Below, one piece after another: positions 24,140 to 32,646 of a stretch of 64,000 nucleotides of DNA. Source of the stretch: Flavobacteriales bacterium (GTDB lineage: Bacteria > Bacteroidota > Bacteroidia > UBA10329); the NCBI GenBank assembly GCA_021739695.1, contig JAIPBM010000015.1, positions 1-64,000 on the forward strand, read 5' to 3'. The position numbers and the translations under genes are program-made. Below the pieces are notes generated by a model. The model saw only the letters and a list, made by a program, of their open reading frames with translations. It was not told the DNA's origin and made no database searches. Each line of letters begins with the position of its first letter. The first letter of the stretch is position 1.

Positions 24140-25498
24140 ATGTACTACAACAATATTCTAGAGACGATAGGCAACACGCCTTTGGTGAAACTGAACAAGG
24201 TTTGTAAGGATCTTCCGTGCACGGTTTTGGCCAAGGTGGAAACGTTTAACCCTGGACATTCGATAAAAGATCGGATGGCGTTGCAAATGATTGAGGACGC
24301 TGAAGCGGACGGTCGGTTGAAACCCGGTGGGACCATTATTGAAGGCACTTCGGGCAACACGGGAATGGGTTTGGCGCTAGCTGCTATTGTGAAGGGTTAC
24401 CGCTTGATCTGCACGATGCCAGACAAGCAGAGTAAGGAGAAGATGGATATTCTGCGGGCGATGGGTGCTGAGGTTGTTGTGACGCCTACGAATGTGGAGG
24501 CGGACGACCCGCGTTCTTACTATTCGGTAGCAAGGAGATTGAATCAGGAAATTCCGAATTCGTTCTACCCGAATCAGTATGACAATCTGAGCAATCCGAA
24601 GGCGAATTATGAGCAGACCGGACCAGAAATTTGGGAACAGACCGAAGGGAAAGTGACGCATTTGGTTGTAGGCGTTGGAACGGGCGGAACCATTTCAGGT
24701 GCTGGAAAATATCTGAAGGAACAGAACCCGAATATTCAAGTTTGGGGAATAGATACTTATGGTTCTACGCTAAAGGCGTATCACGAAACGGGTAAGATCG
24801 ATCCGAATGAGATCTATTCGTACGTGACGGAAGGGATTGGCGAAGACATCATTCCTAAATGTGTTGATTTCAGTGTGATCGATCTTTTTGAAAAAGTTGG
24901 CGACAAGGAAGGTATGTTGATGACCCGCGAACTGGCGAAGAAGGAAGGAATTCTAGTGGGAAACAGTGCTGGATGTGCGATTCAAGGATTGCTTCAATTG
25001 AAAGATAAACTGAAGCCAACAGACCTCGTAGTGGTGATCTTCCATGATCATGGAACGCGCTACGTTGGTAAGATCTTCAACGATGATTGGATGCGCGATC
25101 GTGGATATTTGGACAAGGGCCGAATAAGTGTGGTAGAAGTGCATGGCGCTAAGCAGCCTGAATTGCTGTCGGTTGAGGCAGATGATTCCGTGGCTGATGT
25201 GGTGAAACTCATCACAGAAAAGGACATCTCTCAGGTGCCTGTGTTTGAGAATGGTAAGCCCGTTGGATCGGTAACCGAAGGGAAATTGTTCAGTCATCTG
25301 TTCAATAAACCGGAAGACCGGAATTGCAAAGTGCGTGATATTATGCAACCTACTTTCCCAGAAGTTGACGCCAACAAAAGCGTGACCGAAATTGCCGATA
25401 TGTTTGACAAGGAAACACCAGCTGTGCTTTACAAAGATGGCTCTGGAACGTATCGTATTCTGACCAAACACGACATTATCAAGGCGATTGCAGATTAA
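24140..25498 (+). CDS. PLP-dependent cysteine/cystathionine beta-synthase with CBS domains
   Basis: 452 residues. The catalytic part (~1-320) is a cysteine synthase/CBS fold: NTPLVKLNK near the N-terminus, the PLP-binding Lys43 in GHSIKDRM, the substrate loop EGTSGNTGMGLA (69-80), and the phosphate loop VGTGGTISG. Residues ~335-452 are a tandem CBS-domain pair (VADVVKLITEKDISQVPVFENGKPVGSVTEG ... IADMFDKETPAVLYKDGSGTYRILTKHDIIKA), as in cystathionine beta-synthases, where it binds adenosyl ligands. It makes cystathionine or cysteine from serine and a thiol or sulfide; which cannot be decided here. It stands alone, without the lyase gene next to it. Confidence 0.92.
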   Translation: MYYNNILETIGNTPLVKLNKVCKDLPCTVLAKVETFNPGHSIKDRMALQMIEDAEADGRLKPGGTIIEGTSGNTGMGLALAAIVKGYRLICTMPDKQSKEKMDILRAMGAEVVVTPTNVEADDPRSYYSVARRLNQEIPNSFYPNQYDNLSNPKANYEQTGPEIWEQTEGKVTHLVVGVGTGGTISGAGKYLKEQNPNIQVWGIDTYGSTLKAYHETGKIDPNEIYSYVTEGIGEDIIPKCVDFSVIDLFEKVGDKEGMLMTRELAKKEGILVGNSAGCAIQGLLQLKDKLKPTDLVVVIFHDHGTRYVGKIFNDDWMRDRGYLDKGRISVVEVHGAKQPELLSVEADDSVADVVKLITEKDISQVPVFENGKPVGSVTEGKLFSHLFNKPEDRNCKVRDIMQPTFPEVDANKSVTEIADMFDKETPAVLYKDGSGTYRILTKHDIIKAIAD

Positions 25499-25518
25499 AA
25501 TTTGGCTGCTGGGATAGT

Positions 25519-25548
25519 TTGATTTATTGATGGTAAAAACTACCTTGG
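25519..25548 (+). promoter_or_regulatory. Predicted promoter (TTG-N19-TACCTTGG)
   Basis: TTG at 25519-25521 and TACCTTGG at 25541-25548 are separated by 19 bases, matching the Bacteroidota promoter layout with one mismatch in the -7 box. It lies 28 bases upstream of the DUF1761 gene at 25577 and in the only gap after the synthase gene. Confidence 0.5.
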
Positions 25549-25576
25549 TTCAACTAACCAATAAACCTAAACCATC

Positions 25577-26059
25577 ATGAATTTTCCCATTATTCTGGGC
25601 GCAGCCCTTATTCCAACCATTGTTGGATTCATTTATTACAATCCGAAATTTGGCCTTGGAAAGGCATGGATGAGCGCTTCGGGCGTGACCGAAGAAATGG
25701 CCAAAACAGGTAACATGGCCGTGATCTTTGGTGTGTCGCTTCTGCTAAGTGTCCTTCTTGCCGTGCAAGTGAATATGCTCGTAGTGCATCAAGGACACAT
25801 CGCCTCGCTGTTTGTAGGTCACGAAAGTCCAGAAGCTACCGCCTATATTGAGAATTTCATGACACAGTACGGAACACTGCACAGAACATGGTCGCATGGA
25901 GTTGTTCACGGAATCCTGTCAGGTGTTTTCTTCGTGCTTCCAGTGCTTGGCACCAATGCCCTTTTTGAGCGAAAAGGATTCAAATACATTGCCGTGAACT
26001 CAGGATATTGGATCATGACCTTGGCCATTATGGGAGCGGTGATCTGCATGTTCCCGTAA
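25577..26059 (+). CDS. DUF1761 family membrane protein
   Basis: 160 residues with four predicted membrane helices: FPIILGAALIPTIVGFIYY at the N-terminus, VIFGVSLLLSVLLAVQVNML, a central helix around HGVVHGILSGVFFVLPVLG, and YWIMTLAIMGAVICMF at the C-terminus. The pattern NPKFGLGKAWMSASG after the first helix fits the DUF1761 family, whose function is unknown. It has its own likely promoter upstream and a strong terminator downstream, so it is a single-gene unit. Confidence 0.8.
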   Translation: MNFPIILGAALIPTIVGFIYYNPKFGLGKAWMSASGVTEEMAKTGNMAVIFGVSLLLSVLLAVQVNMLVVHQGHIASLFVGHESPEATAYIENFMTQYGTLHRTWSHGVVHGILSGVFFVLPVLGTNALFERKGFKYIAVNSGYWIMTLAIMGAVICMFP

Positions 26060-26082
26060 TCACATTTAAATAATCTGAAAAG

Positions 26083-26112
26083 GAGAGGTTTCTTTGCGGA
26101 ACCTCTTTTTTT
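26083..26112 (+). terminator. Rho-independent terminator abutting the next start codon
   Basis: AGAGGTTTC and GGAACCTCT form a near-perfect stem around a 5-base loop, followed by a run of T that ends directly at the ATG at 26113. The terminator of the DUF1761 gene therefore occupies the whole leader of the next gene. Confidence 0.85.
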
Positions 26113-26901
26113 ATGGCTGAAACTCAAACACATATTGATCAATTAGGACGAAGGCTTGAACTCGTTTCGAGTCCTCAACGCATCGTTTCATTGGTTCCGA
26201 GTCAAACAGAATTGCTGTTCGACCTTGGATTGGTGGAGCGAGTTGTCGGCATCACCAAATTCTGTGTTCATCCAGATCACTGGTTTTATTCTAAAACCCG
26301 AGTTGGCGGTACGAAAAAACTGGATTTCGAGGCTATTCACAATCTCAAACCAGATCTCATCATTGCCAATAAAGAAGAAAACAATAAGGAAGAGATTGAG
26401 AGCTTAGAAAAGGATTTCCCGGTTTGGGTTAGTGATGTCAATAATCTTGATTCTGCGCTGGAAATGATTCGGTTGATAGCTGAAGTGACGAAGACGGATT
26501 CTTCGAAACTGACTCAGGAAATCCAGTCAGGTTTCTCGCAGTTGAGGCCAATTCAACCTCAGAAAAAAGTGCTGTATCTCATTTGGAAGAATCCATACAT
26601 GGTGGCAGGTTCCGACACGTTCGTTCATGATATGATGCTGCGTTGCGGATTTGAAAATGCAGTTACCGATAAACGCTATCCTGAACTCAATGAGGAAGAA
26701 ATCGTGCAACTCAATCCAGAACTCATACTGCTTTCTTCCGAACCCTTTCCTTTCGCAGAAAAGCACATCCAACAGCTGCAAAATCTTCTCCCAAAAGCGA
26801 CAATCAAACTAGTAGATGGCGAAATATTCAGTTGGTACGGAAGTCGATTGAAACTAGCTGTCCCCTATTTCGGTGATCTTGTCAAATCCATCGCCAAATA
26901 A
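26113..26901 (+). CDS. BtuF-like helical-backbone metal-receptor protein
   Basis: 262 residues of the periplasmic-binding-protein type used for cobalamin and siderophores (PF01497-like): RIVSLVPSQTELLFDLGLVERVVGITKFC, then GGTKKLDFEAIHNLKPDLIIANKEEN, and WYGSRLKLAVPYFGDLV at the end. Unlike classical BtuF or FhuD it has no signal peptide or lipobox, which suggests a cytoplasmic form, or a wrongly lost start; no upstream in-frame start is available because the terminator lies directly before ATG. No ABC permease or ATPase gene is adjacent, and I see no cobalamin riboswitch. The final 37 bases overlap the convergent gene. Confidence 0.85.
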   Translation: MAETQTHIDQLGRRLELVSSPQRIVSLVPSQTELLFDLGLVERVVGITKFCVHPDHWFYSKTRVGGTKKLDFEAIHNLKPDLIIANKEENNKEEIESLEKDFPVWVSDVNNLDSALEMIRLIAEVTKTDSSKLTQEIQSGFSQLRPIQPQKKVLYLIWKNPYMVAGSDTFVHDMMLRCGFENAVTDKRYPELNEEEIVQLNPELILLSSEPFPFAEKHIQQLQNLLPKATIKLVDGEIFSWYGSRLKLAVPYFGDLVKSIAK

Positions 26902-27707
26902 ATTAAGCAAACTCCAAAAACAGTAATTAATCCGTAGATGGGTTCCAACACGTGGTAGGTGGATCCAATTACTGGATGCACGCGCCAAAACGCGTAGTCG
27001 ATCTTAATGGCATTAAGTACGAGCCACGTGTTTTCGTTGGCAAAATTCGTATATGGAACAACTTGGGAGGTGGCCAGCAAGATGATTGTGACCCCTACCA
27101 TAGAAAGTAAAATGTAAAGCTCTGGCCTTCTGAATAACGATAGAGGCTGGCTTTTGGGGGCACCGAGGAAAAGTTTGACAATTGACAGGAAAAGTCCTGC
27201 TCCTAGCAGATCAAGCAAAATATCATTGAGGTCGAAGTATTCGACATAATCAGGATAGAGAATGATGTATTGATACCATTCATCAACCAACATCACAGGC
27301 AAGGCACAAATGATGGCCGCTCCATAACGGCCAAACAGCGGGTAAATAATTGCGGAAAGCAATCCGAATTCCATGGCATGAATGAATTCAATATTCATTT
27401 CCGTGAAGACGAAAAAGTGAAAGACAAGCCCCGAAAGGACAAGGCTCGCGAATAGAAAACCTTGTTTATCTACTTGCATTTTGCTATTGAAGGCTCGGTA
27501 AATGAGCCCTATCAAAGCAAGCAATACGATCAAAGAAGTTGTGGCCACTACTCGATTATATACAGGCAGCGAAAGACTGTTCATCACCACCACGGAAAGG
27601 TTGACAAACGAATCGTGAGCAAAAATGAGGAATAACACATAGGATATAACCAACAAGAAGTTGATCAAGCGATGATCTGAAAGCCATTGAAAGATGCCTC
27701 GAATCAT
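26865..27707 (-). CDS. VanZ-like polytopic membrane protein
   Basis: 280 residues with about eight hydrophobic segments. The stretch IEFIHAMEFGLLSAIIYPLF ... MLVDEWYQYIILYPDYVEYFDLNDILLDLLGAGL has the layout of VanZ-type proteins (a buried acidic/Gln pair followed by a D-x-D-x-x-x-N/D-x-x-G helix). VanZ proteins have been linked to resistance to glycopeptides, but most homologues have no known role. Its ATG overlaps the stop of the upstream aminotransferase gene as ATGA, so the two are co-translated; the 3' end overlaps the BtuF-like gene on the other strand. Confidence 0.65.
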   Translation of the reverse strand: MIRGIFQWLSDHRLINFLLVISYVLFLIFAHDSFVNLSVVVMNSLSLPVYNRVVATTSLIVLLALIGLIYRAFNSKMQVDKQGFLFASLVLSGLVFHFFVFTEMNIEFIHAMEFGLLSAIIYPLFGRYGAAIICALPVMLVDEWYQYIILYPDYVEYFDLNDILLDLLGAGLFLSIVKLFLGAPKSQPLSLFRRPELYILLSMVGVTIILLATSQVVPYTNFANENTWLVLNAIKIDYAFWRVHPVIGSTYHVLEPIYGLITVFGVCLIYLAMDLTRSPK

Positions 27708-28978
27708 TTTTCGGCCAATTTCTGAAGAGAGGAGACCAATCGGTCCAATTCATCAAGCGAAGTATAAATATGCGGACTGATCCGTACGGCATCCAATCCG
27801 TTCCATTTTATCTCTCCGACATGCAATCCATCTGACTCAAAAAGTGAATCGGCAATCTGCTCAGAACTCATTCCAGAAATGGAAACCGTTGCCATTGCTC
27901 GACTGAATTCGGGTTTAAGCGAAGTATGGAATTTCACATTCTTCAATCCTTCCACTTTTTCTGCCCAATACGTTTTGAGGAACTGTAGGCGCTCGCTCAC
28001 TTTCTCAACACCAACCTGATGATGGAACTTTATGGCATCCAGAACCGCCATTTCGGCCGGGTACGAGCGCGTGCCCAATAATTCAAACTTGCGGATGTCT
28101 GCACTTTTTGGTTCCCAGGCCGAAAGCAGTGGCCAAACGTTCTCAACCTTATCTTTCTTGATGACCATTGCACCGGTTCCAAATGGGGCACCCAGCCATT
28201 TATGCAATGATGTTGCCATATAATCGCATCCGATATCTTTAAAGGAAAGCGGAATATGCGCCAACGAATGAGCTGCATCCACCACTACTTCGCAACCCAT
28301 ACTTTGGGCCATTTCAGTTATCTCCTTCACCGGCATTATCTGTCCAGTCCAATTAATGACGTGCGTCAAATGCACGATCTTGGTGTTAGGTGTAATCGCT
28401 TTGCGATATAATTCCACAGCCAATTCGGGGTCTTCAATAGGCAATGTAAGCTTCACTTCGCGAATCACGATTCCTTCCCGTTGTTGTCGTTGTTTCCAAG
28501 CATTGAGCATGAATAGGTAATCGAAATCACTTACCACCACTTCATCTCCAGCCTTCAAATTCAGTCCGAAAATGACTGTGTTCAAACCTTCTGTAGTATT
28601 CCGATTGATGGCAACCTCTTCAGATTCGCAATCCATCAACTTTGCCAATTCTAATCGGAGTGACTCACGTTTTGCATCGACTTCATTCCACATGAAGTAA
28701 GAAGGAGCTTTATTACTCTGGTGGTACATTTCAATATGCGCATTCTGCACAGCGATCGATTGCGGCCCAACCGCACCGTTGTTCAGGTTTACCACCTGTT
28801 CATCCATCAGAAACTGATTGCGCACCTCCGCCCAAAAAGCTTCATCGGTGTCAACGTGTTGCAATGAGACGCTTCGCAATGGCTGCTCCTCTGAACTTGC
28901 TAGCAGCGGTGCAAACGGCAGCACAGCAGATGCAAGCAACGACCGTTTCATAAACTCCTTGCGCGAGAGATGGGGCAT
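27704..28978 (-). CDS. Exported class V aminotransferase-fold PLP enzyme (isopenicillin N epimerase-like)
   Basis: 424 residues. The first ~30 (SRKEFMKRSLLASAVLPFAPLLASS) look like a twin-arginine-type export signal, although with Arg-Lys instead of Arg-Arg. The catalytic domain is of the NifS/CsdA fold: NNGAVGP near residue 66, RNTTEGLNTVIFGL, VVVDAAHSLAHIPL, and the PLP Lys260 in ATSLHKWLGAPFG. Similar exported enzymes in Bacteroidota are annotated as isopenicillin N epimerase or selenocysteine lyase-like without proven substrate. A PLP enzyme outside the cytoplasm would need folding with cofactor first, which fits Tat export. Confidence 0.85.
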   Translation of the reverse strand: MPHLSRKEFMKRSLLASAVLPFAPLLASSEEQPLRSVSLQHVDTDEAFWAEVRNQFLMDEQVVNLNNGAVGPQSIAVQNAHIEMYHQSNKAPSYFMWNEVDAKRESLRLELAKLMDCESEEVAINRNTTEGLNTVIFGLNLKAGDEVVVSDFDYLFMLNAWKQRQQREGIVIREVKLTLPIEDPELAVELYRKAITPNTKIVHLTHVINWTGQIMPVKEITEMAQSMGCEVVVDAAHSLAHIPLSFKDIGCDYMATSLHKWLGAPFGTGAMVIKKDKVENVWPLLSAWEPKSADIRKFELLGTRSYPAEMAVLDAIKFHHQVGVEKVSERLQFLKTYWAEKVEGLKNVKFHTSLKPEFSRAMATVSISGMSSEQIADSLFESDGLHVGEIKWNGLDAVRISPHIYTSLDELDRLVSSLQKLAEK

Positions 28979-29055
28979 GAAGCAAAGTTAGGTTTTAGGG
29001 TATTGCAGGCTTCTTGCAGACAACATAAACCACTAATCGGTAACTTCGAATCCCA

Positions 29056-29883
29056 ATGAGACTAATTCTTCTCCTTTTCGTATTGAGTTCTGCGTTTGTT
29101 TCCTGTAAAAAGCAGGAAGATGGCGTTTATAAGAACCTGAAGTACGGCAGCGATGCAAGAAACAAGATGGATGTGTACTTACCGGAACAGCGCGATTCCA
29201 CCACTGCGGTGGTTTTGCTTATCCACGGTGGCGGTTGGGTTGCTGGCAATAAAGAAGATTGGGGAAAAGATACCCGCGATTTTCTTTTGGATGCCGGCTA
29301 CGCTGTGGTCGCCATGAATTACCGTTATGCCTGTGGCGATTTTCACAAACAAATGGAGGACATAGAAAATGCCATTGGCCTGATACGCGCACGATCTGCG
29401 GAATGGAACATTGACGATGCAACATTTGCCCTCGTAGGAGGTAGCGCTGGCGGTCATCTTTCGTTACTATACGGACATGCGTTTGATTCTCAACATGTGG
29501 TAAAAACAGTGGTTTCGTTGGTTGGGCCAACGGACATGACCGATACGCTATTCCATCAATATGCCGACAACTACCAGATCGGCTACGTGTTTGAGGCATT
29601 TTTCGGAACCAGCTATGGGCAAAATCCTCAATTGTATGAAGATGGAAGTCCGATTTTCAACTATACAAACGTTCCCACGTTTTTCCTGTGCGGTGCATTG
29701 GATGATTTGGTTCCTTATGGCCAAAGCATTCGAATGTTCGACACGTTGACTACGAACGGCATTGTTGCCGACACTACCGTTTTCTACAATGCCGGGCACG
29801 ACCTATTTGGGCCTGGTCAGATCAACAAGAACCAGATTTACGATGAGCTACTACTTTGGCTGAACACGTATTTGGTGAATTGA
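29056..29883 (+). CDS. Alpha/beta hydrolase lipoprotein (esterase/BD-FAE-like)
   Basis: 275 residues with lipoprotein signal (VLSSAFVSC, Cys17). The hormone-sensitive-lipase/carboxylesterase features are the oxyanion HGGGW (57-61), the nucleophile Ser130 in VGGSAGGH, Asp in LCGALDDLVPYGQS, and His in NAGHDLFGPG. The order and spacing fit feruloyl or acetyl-xylan esterase-like enzymes, but the substrate is unknown. A TAACTTCG box ends seven bases before the ATG. The gene is followed by a 26-base perfect palindrome and a tRNA on the other strand, so it is monocistronic. Confidence 0.88.
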   Translation: MRLILLLFVLSSAFVSCKKQEDGVYKNLKYGSDARNKMDVYLPEQRDSTTAVVLLIHGGGWVAGNKEDWGKDTRDFLLDAGYAVVAMNYRYACGDFHKQMEDIENAIGLIRARSAEWNIDDATFALVGGSAGGHLSLLYGHAFDSQHVVKTVVSLVGPTDMTDTLFHQYADNYQIGYVFEAFFGTSYGQNPQLYEDGSPIFNYTNVPTFFLCGALDDLVPYGQSIRMFDTLTTNGIVADTTVFYNAGHDLFGPGQINKNQIYDELLLWLNTYLVN

Positions 29884-29894
29884 GCTTCAATAGA

Positions 29895-29920
29895 TAAGGG
29901 TCGGCAATTGCCGACCCTTA
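29895..29920. terminator. Bidirectional terminator palindrome
   Basis: taagggtcggcaa and its exact reverse complement form a 26-base perfect palindrome between the esterase gene on the + strand and the tRNA-Arg gene on the - strand. Both sides are moderately A/T-rich, so it can serve both genes. Confidence 0.8.
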
Positions 29921-29928
29921 TTACTTTG

Positions 29929-30002
29929 TGACCCCGAGAGGGTTCGAACCTCTAACCCTCAGAGCCGAAATCTGAGATTCTATCCAGTTGAACTACGGAG
30001 CC
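29929..30002 (-). tRNA. tRNA-Arg (anticodon TCG)
   Basis: 74 bases fold as a standard cloverleaf: acceptor GGCTCCG with CGGGGTC, D-arm with AGTTCAACTGGATAGAAT, anticodon stem TCAGA/TCTGA around TTTCGGC (anticodon TCG, reads CGA), and T-arm GAGGTTCGAACCCTC. The 3' CCA is not encoded. It is transcribed toward the esterase terminator. Confidence 0.95.
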
Positions 30003-30060
30003 ATTAAGCAAATGCAAATGTAAACCTATCGATCGGACTGCTCCAAACGAAAATTTGAAA

Positions 30061-32160
30061 TTATTCAGGGTGATAAATACGCTTGGCGTTCTTGTATATC
30101 TCAGCCTTGTCCAAGCTCATTTTCTTGAGTTGATGTTTGGCAAAAGGCACCATTTGATCGGTGTTGTGAGGACTATCAGGAAAGCTTGAAGAACCAAAAG
30201 CGTTAATACTTTCGATGATGGGACCGTTTTCTGTAAACTGAACCAACTGCACGTAACCATCGCCTGCTCGCATTCGGTTGCGGCCATCTTCCATAAATGT
30301 CCCGAACACTGCACGGATGCAATCTGGGCCACCATCCACCGCCACTGATTTTCCATTGCGTTCCAAAACTTGCAATTGTCTTAGCTCAATGTCAATGGTG
30401 CCGAAACGCTGAATCATTTTGGTCTTTGCCTTCGAAATGCAATCAGCATACATCTCTACTTGTTTGGCTTGGTTAGTTTTCGCTTCGTTGCGTTTCGTGC
30501 CATTGTAATCCAAAAGTTCGTAGATGGTCATCAGCAGCATGGGGAAATTTGGATCCAAGGTGTCCGCTGTCCTATCAAACGCTTGGATTCGCTGAATCGC
30601 ATCCGCAATTTCTGGGAATTTGGCCGCATCCATTGCAAACAGTTCATCCATCCAGAACTCGCCTTTATAGGTCATTCTTTGCGGATATGTGTGATCGAAT
30701 TTTAAGGCTTTAAAGTCATCATAGCTTATCTTTTTCCCAGCATAATCACCCTCCATTATTTCGTAAACGCGCAGGCTACGGTTATTAACGGATGGATCAT
30801 ATCCGATATGTGGATTGTAATCTTCGAGTTTTCGATTTTCCGCTTTGGAAGTTGCTTCATAGCCCGCATTGTTGGTATTGAAGAGCCAACCACATTCTGG
30901 ATTCAGAAACTGAGCGAAGCTATCAACTGGAAGAAAGGTGTTCCAAAGCGTTGCAGATGTATCGCCAGGTAATACTTTTCGCCAATTGTATCCATCGGCA
31001 CGATTAGGAATGTAACCGTTGGAAATGAAGAATATGGTATCGTTCTTATCAGCATAAGTGATGTTCTGTCGTGATAATCCCTGAATATCCAAAGCAGCCT
31101 TGAATTCGGAGAAGTTGCTGGCCTTATTCATTCTATACCATTGAAGAATGGGGAAAATATTCATCAAAGCAGGCATACGAAGCGAGAAATAACCGTAATC
31201 GTTCTTGATGGTTGGGCCGTAAATACTGTTCCAGAATTTCTTGCCAACCGAAATCTTGAACCACTGATTCTTTCCCAATCCGACTTTGAGTTTGGCACGA
31301 TCGGTTTCCAATTTGTGCCATTCGCCATCCACGCTGTACCAGAGTTTTTTCTTCGGATGCATTTTTAGCTTGTAAACGTCAAGCTCGTCCAAATCTCCTG
31401 TAGTATGCGCCCATCCCAAGTTTTCGTTCGAGCCCAAAAAGACGGTCGGAGAGCCATGAAAAAGACCACCGACCATGTTCCAGCCCTCTTCGGAGCATAC
31501 ATGCGCCTCATACCACGATAAAAGGCCTTCAATGGGCTGGTGTGCATTCACGGCCAAGTAGGTATTGCCATCGGCAGTTTTATTTGAGTTGAATGCAAAC
31601 GCGTTCGAACCGATTCCATCTTCCTTTTCAATCACATCCTGTTGGATTTTTCCGTTCACCATTCGCTCCACGGTTCCTTGCACTCCGCCCATTAAAGACA
31701 TAGCCAACATGTAGCCTGTAACGAAATCCTGAGGTTTCACAGGAAGCATCTTCTTGTTCCACAGCAGATCTTGATGAGAATAGAAATAAGCATTTGCTCC
31801 CGCGGCCGCACCTTCCAAAACGCGTTTGAGGTCTTCAGGTATGCTTTCTTCGTAATGCTCGTTCACGTAATCAACCACACCAAGGAACTGAACCGCAAAA
31901 TCAATCTTTGCTCCGTCAACTCCTTGCTTCGTGCCTAGTAATCCGCGCATGGCGCAAAGCATGAACTGTGCATTCTCCACATCATCTTCGGCCGTTGCCC
32001 ATTCCAAACCATAGGCAACTTCAGCATCTGTTTTTGCGAAGATGTGTGGTACGCCATACTCATCGCGTACAATATCAATCTTGGTTGGGTCGAACTGTTG
32101 CTGGGCAAAGGAAATGGCCGCGAACAAAACGGCTGCAATAAATAAGGTGAATCGTTTCAT
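30061..32160 (-). CDS. Penicillin acylase family (Ntn-hydrolase) secreted enzyme
   Basis: 699 residues from the ATG at 32160, which places a clear signal peptide (FTLFIAAVLFAAISFAQ) at the N-terminus; the longer frame to 32280 runs over the neighbouring terminator. The family is a self-cleaving precursor. The alpha chain contains VRDEYGVPHIFAKTDAEVAYGLEWATAEDD, and the nucleophile is Ser185 in GIGSNAFAFN, which starts the beta chain after cleavage. HTTGDLDELDVYKL and NADKND-type later segments complete the fold. Substrates could be N-acyl homoserine lactones, acyl amino acids or peptides, as in aculeacin/AHL acylases; not decidable here. Confidence 0.9.
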   Translation of the reverse strand: MKRFTLFIAAVLFAAISFAQQQFDPTKIDIVRDEYGVPHIFAKTDAEVAYGLEWATAEDDVENAQFMLCAMRGLLGTKQGVDGAKIDFAVQFLGVVDYVNEHYEESIPEDLKRVLEGAAAGANAYFYSHQDLLWNKKMLPVKPQDFVTGYMLAMSLMGGVQGTVERMVNGKIQQDVIEKEDGIGSNAFAFNSNKTADGNTYLAVNAHQPIEGLLSWYEAHVCSEEGWNMVGGLFHGSPTVFLGSNENLGWAHTTGDLDELDVYKLKMHPKKKLWYSVDGEWHKLETDRAKLKVGLGKNQWFKISVGKKFWNSIYGPTIKNDYGYFSLRMPALMNIFPILQWYRMNKASNFSEFKAALDIQGLSRQNITYADKNDTIFFISNGYIPNRADGYNWRKVLPGDTSATLWNTFLPVDSFAQFLNPECGWLFNTNNAGYEATSKAENRKLEDYNPHIGYDPSVNNRSLRVYEIMEGDYAGKKISYDDFKALKFDHTYPQRMTYKGEFWMDELFAMDAAKFPEIADAIQRIQAFDRTADTLDPNFPMLLMTIYELLDYNGTKRNEAKTNQAKQVEMYADCISKAKTKMIQRFGTIDIELRQLQVLERNGKSVAVDGGPDCIRAVFGTFMEDGRNRMRAGDGYVQLVQFTENGPIIESINAFGSSSFPDSPHNTDQMVPFAKHQLKKMSLDKAEIYKNAKRIYHPE

Positions 32161-32215
32161 AAAGAATGCGTGCATTGGATTCAGTGAAAGTACAATCTGA
32201 TGCAATGCGACAGAA

Positions 32216-32242
32216 ATCAAAAAGGCCGCAAATGCGGCCTTT
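32216..32242 (-). terminator. Terminator of the DUF3467 gene
   Basis: aaaggccgc and gcggccttt pair around a 4-base loop. On the minus strand the stem is followed by a T run. It lies 13 bases beyond the stop of the gene at 32255. Confidence 0.85.
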
Positions 32243-32254
32243 CGTATTAGTTTA

Positions 32255-32578
32255 TTATGCTTGAGCAGTTGGTCCGCCAAAGTTCATTGGTAGTGGTGGC
32301 GGTCCTTCGGTGTGTCTGATTGTTCCGTGTTCAGATTCGTACTTCGCAACATTATCTTGCAAAGCCCGCATAAAACGTTTGGCATGCTCTGGAGTTAGTA
32401 CAATTCTTGATTTCACTTTTGCCTTTGGCATTCCCGGCATCACTTTGATGAAGTCGACCACAAATTCGGCTGTGGAATGCGTGATGATGGCGAGGTTGGA
32501 ATAAACACCATCTGCCACTTCTTCCGATAATTCGATGCTCAATTGTCCCTGAACGGGTTGTTGTTTTTCATCTGCCAT
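32255..32578 (-). CDS. DUF3467 domain-containing protein
   Basis: 107 residues. The sequence (LSIELSEEVADGVYSNLAIITHSTAEFVVDFIKVMPGMPKAKVKSRIVLTPEHAKRFMRAL, read here in overlapping parts) fits DUF3467, a small beta-rich family of unknown function often found close to rpoC in Bacteroidota. The key blocks are YSNLAIITHSTAEFVVDF and SRIVLTPEHAKRF. It lies 130 bases downstream of rpoC, separated by a strong hairpin, so it is either read through or has its own promoter. Confidence 0.85.
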   Translation of the reverse strand: MADEKQQPVQGQLSIELSEEVADGVYSNLAIITHSTAEFVVDFIKVMPGMPKAKVKSRIVLTPEHAKRFMRALQDNVAKYESEHGTIRHTEGPPPLPMNFGGPTAQA

Positions 32579-32646
32579 TTTTCAGCTGTTAGCTATTGGC
32601 CGTTAGCCTTTAGCGGTTTATGTATTATTCAACGAATGAACAAAAA

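Noticed and set aside
24001-24207. 68-residue frame over the structured intergenic region
   Set aside because: It runs into the synthase gene in another frame, and the base-pairing pattern explains the sequence better than coding.
26060-26112. Cobalamin riboswitch before the BtuF-like gene
   Set aside because: Only 53 bases lie between the genes and they are filled by a simple terminator.
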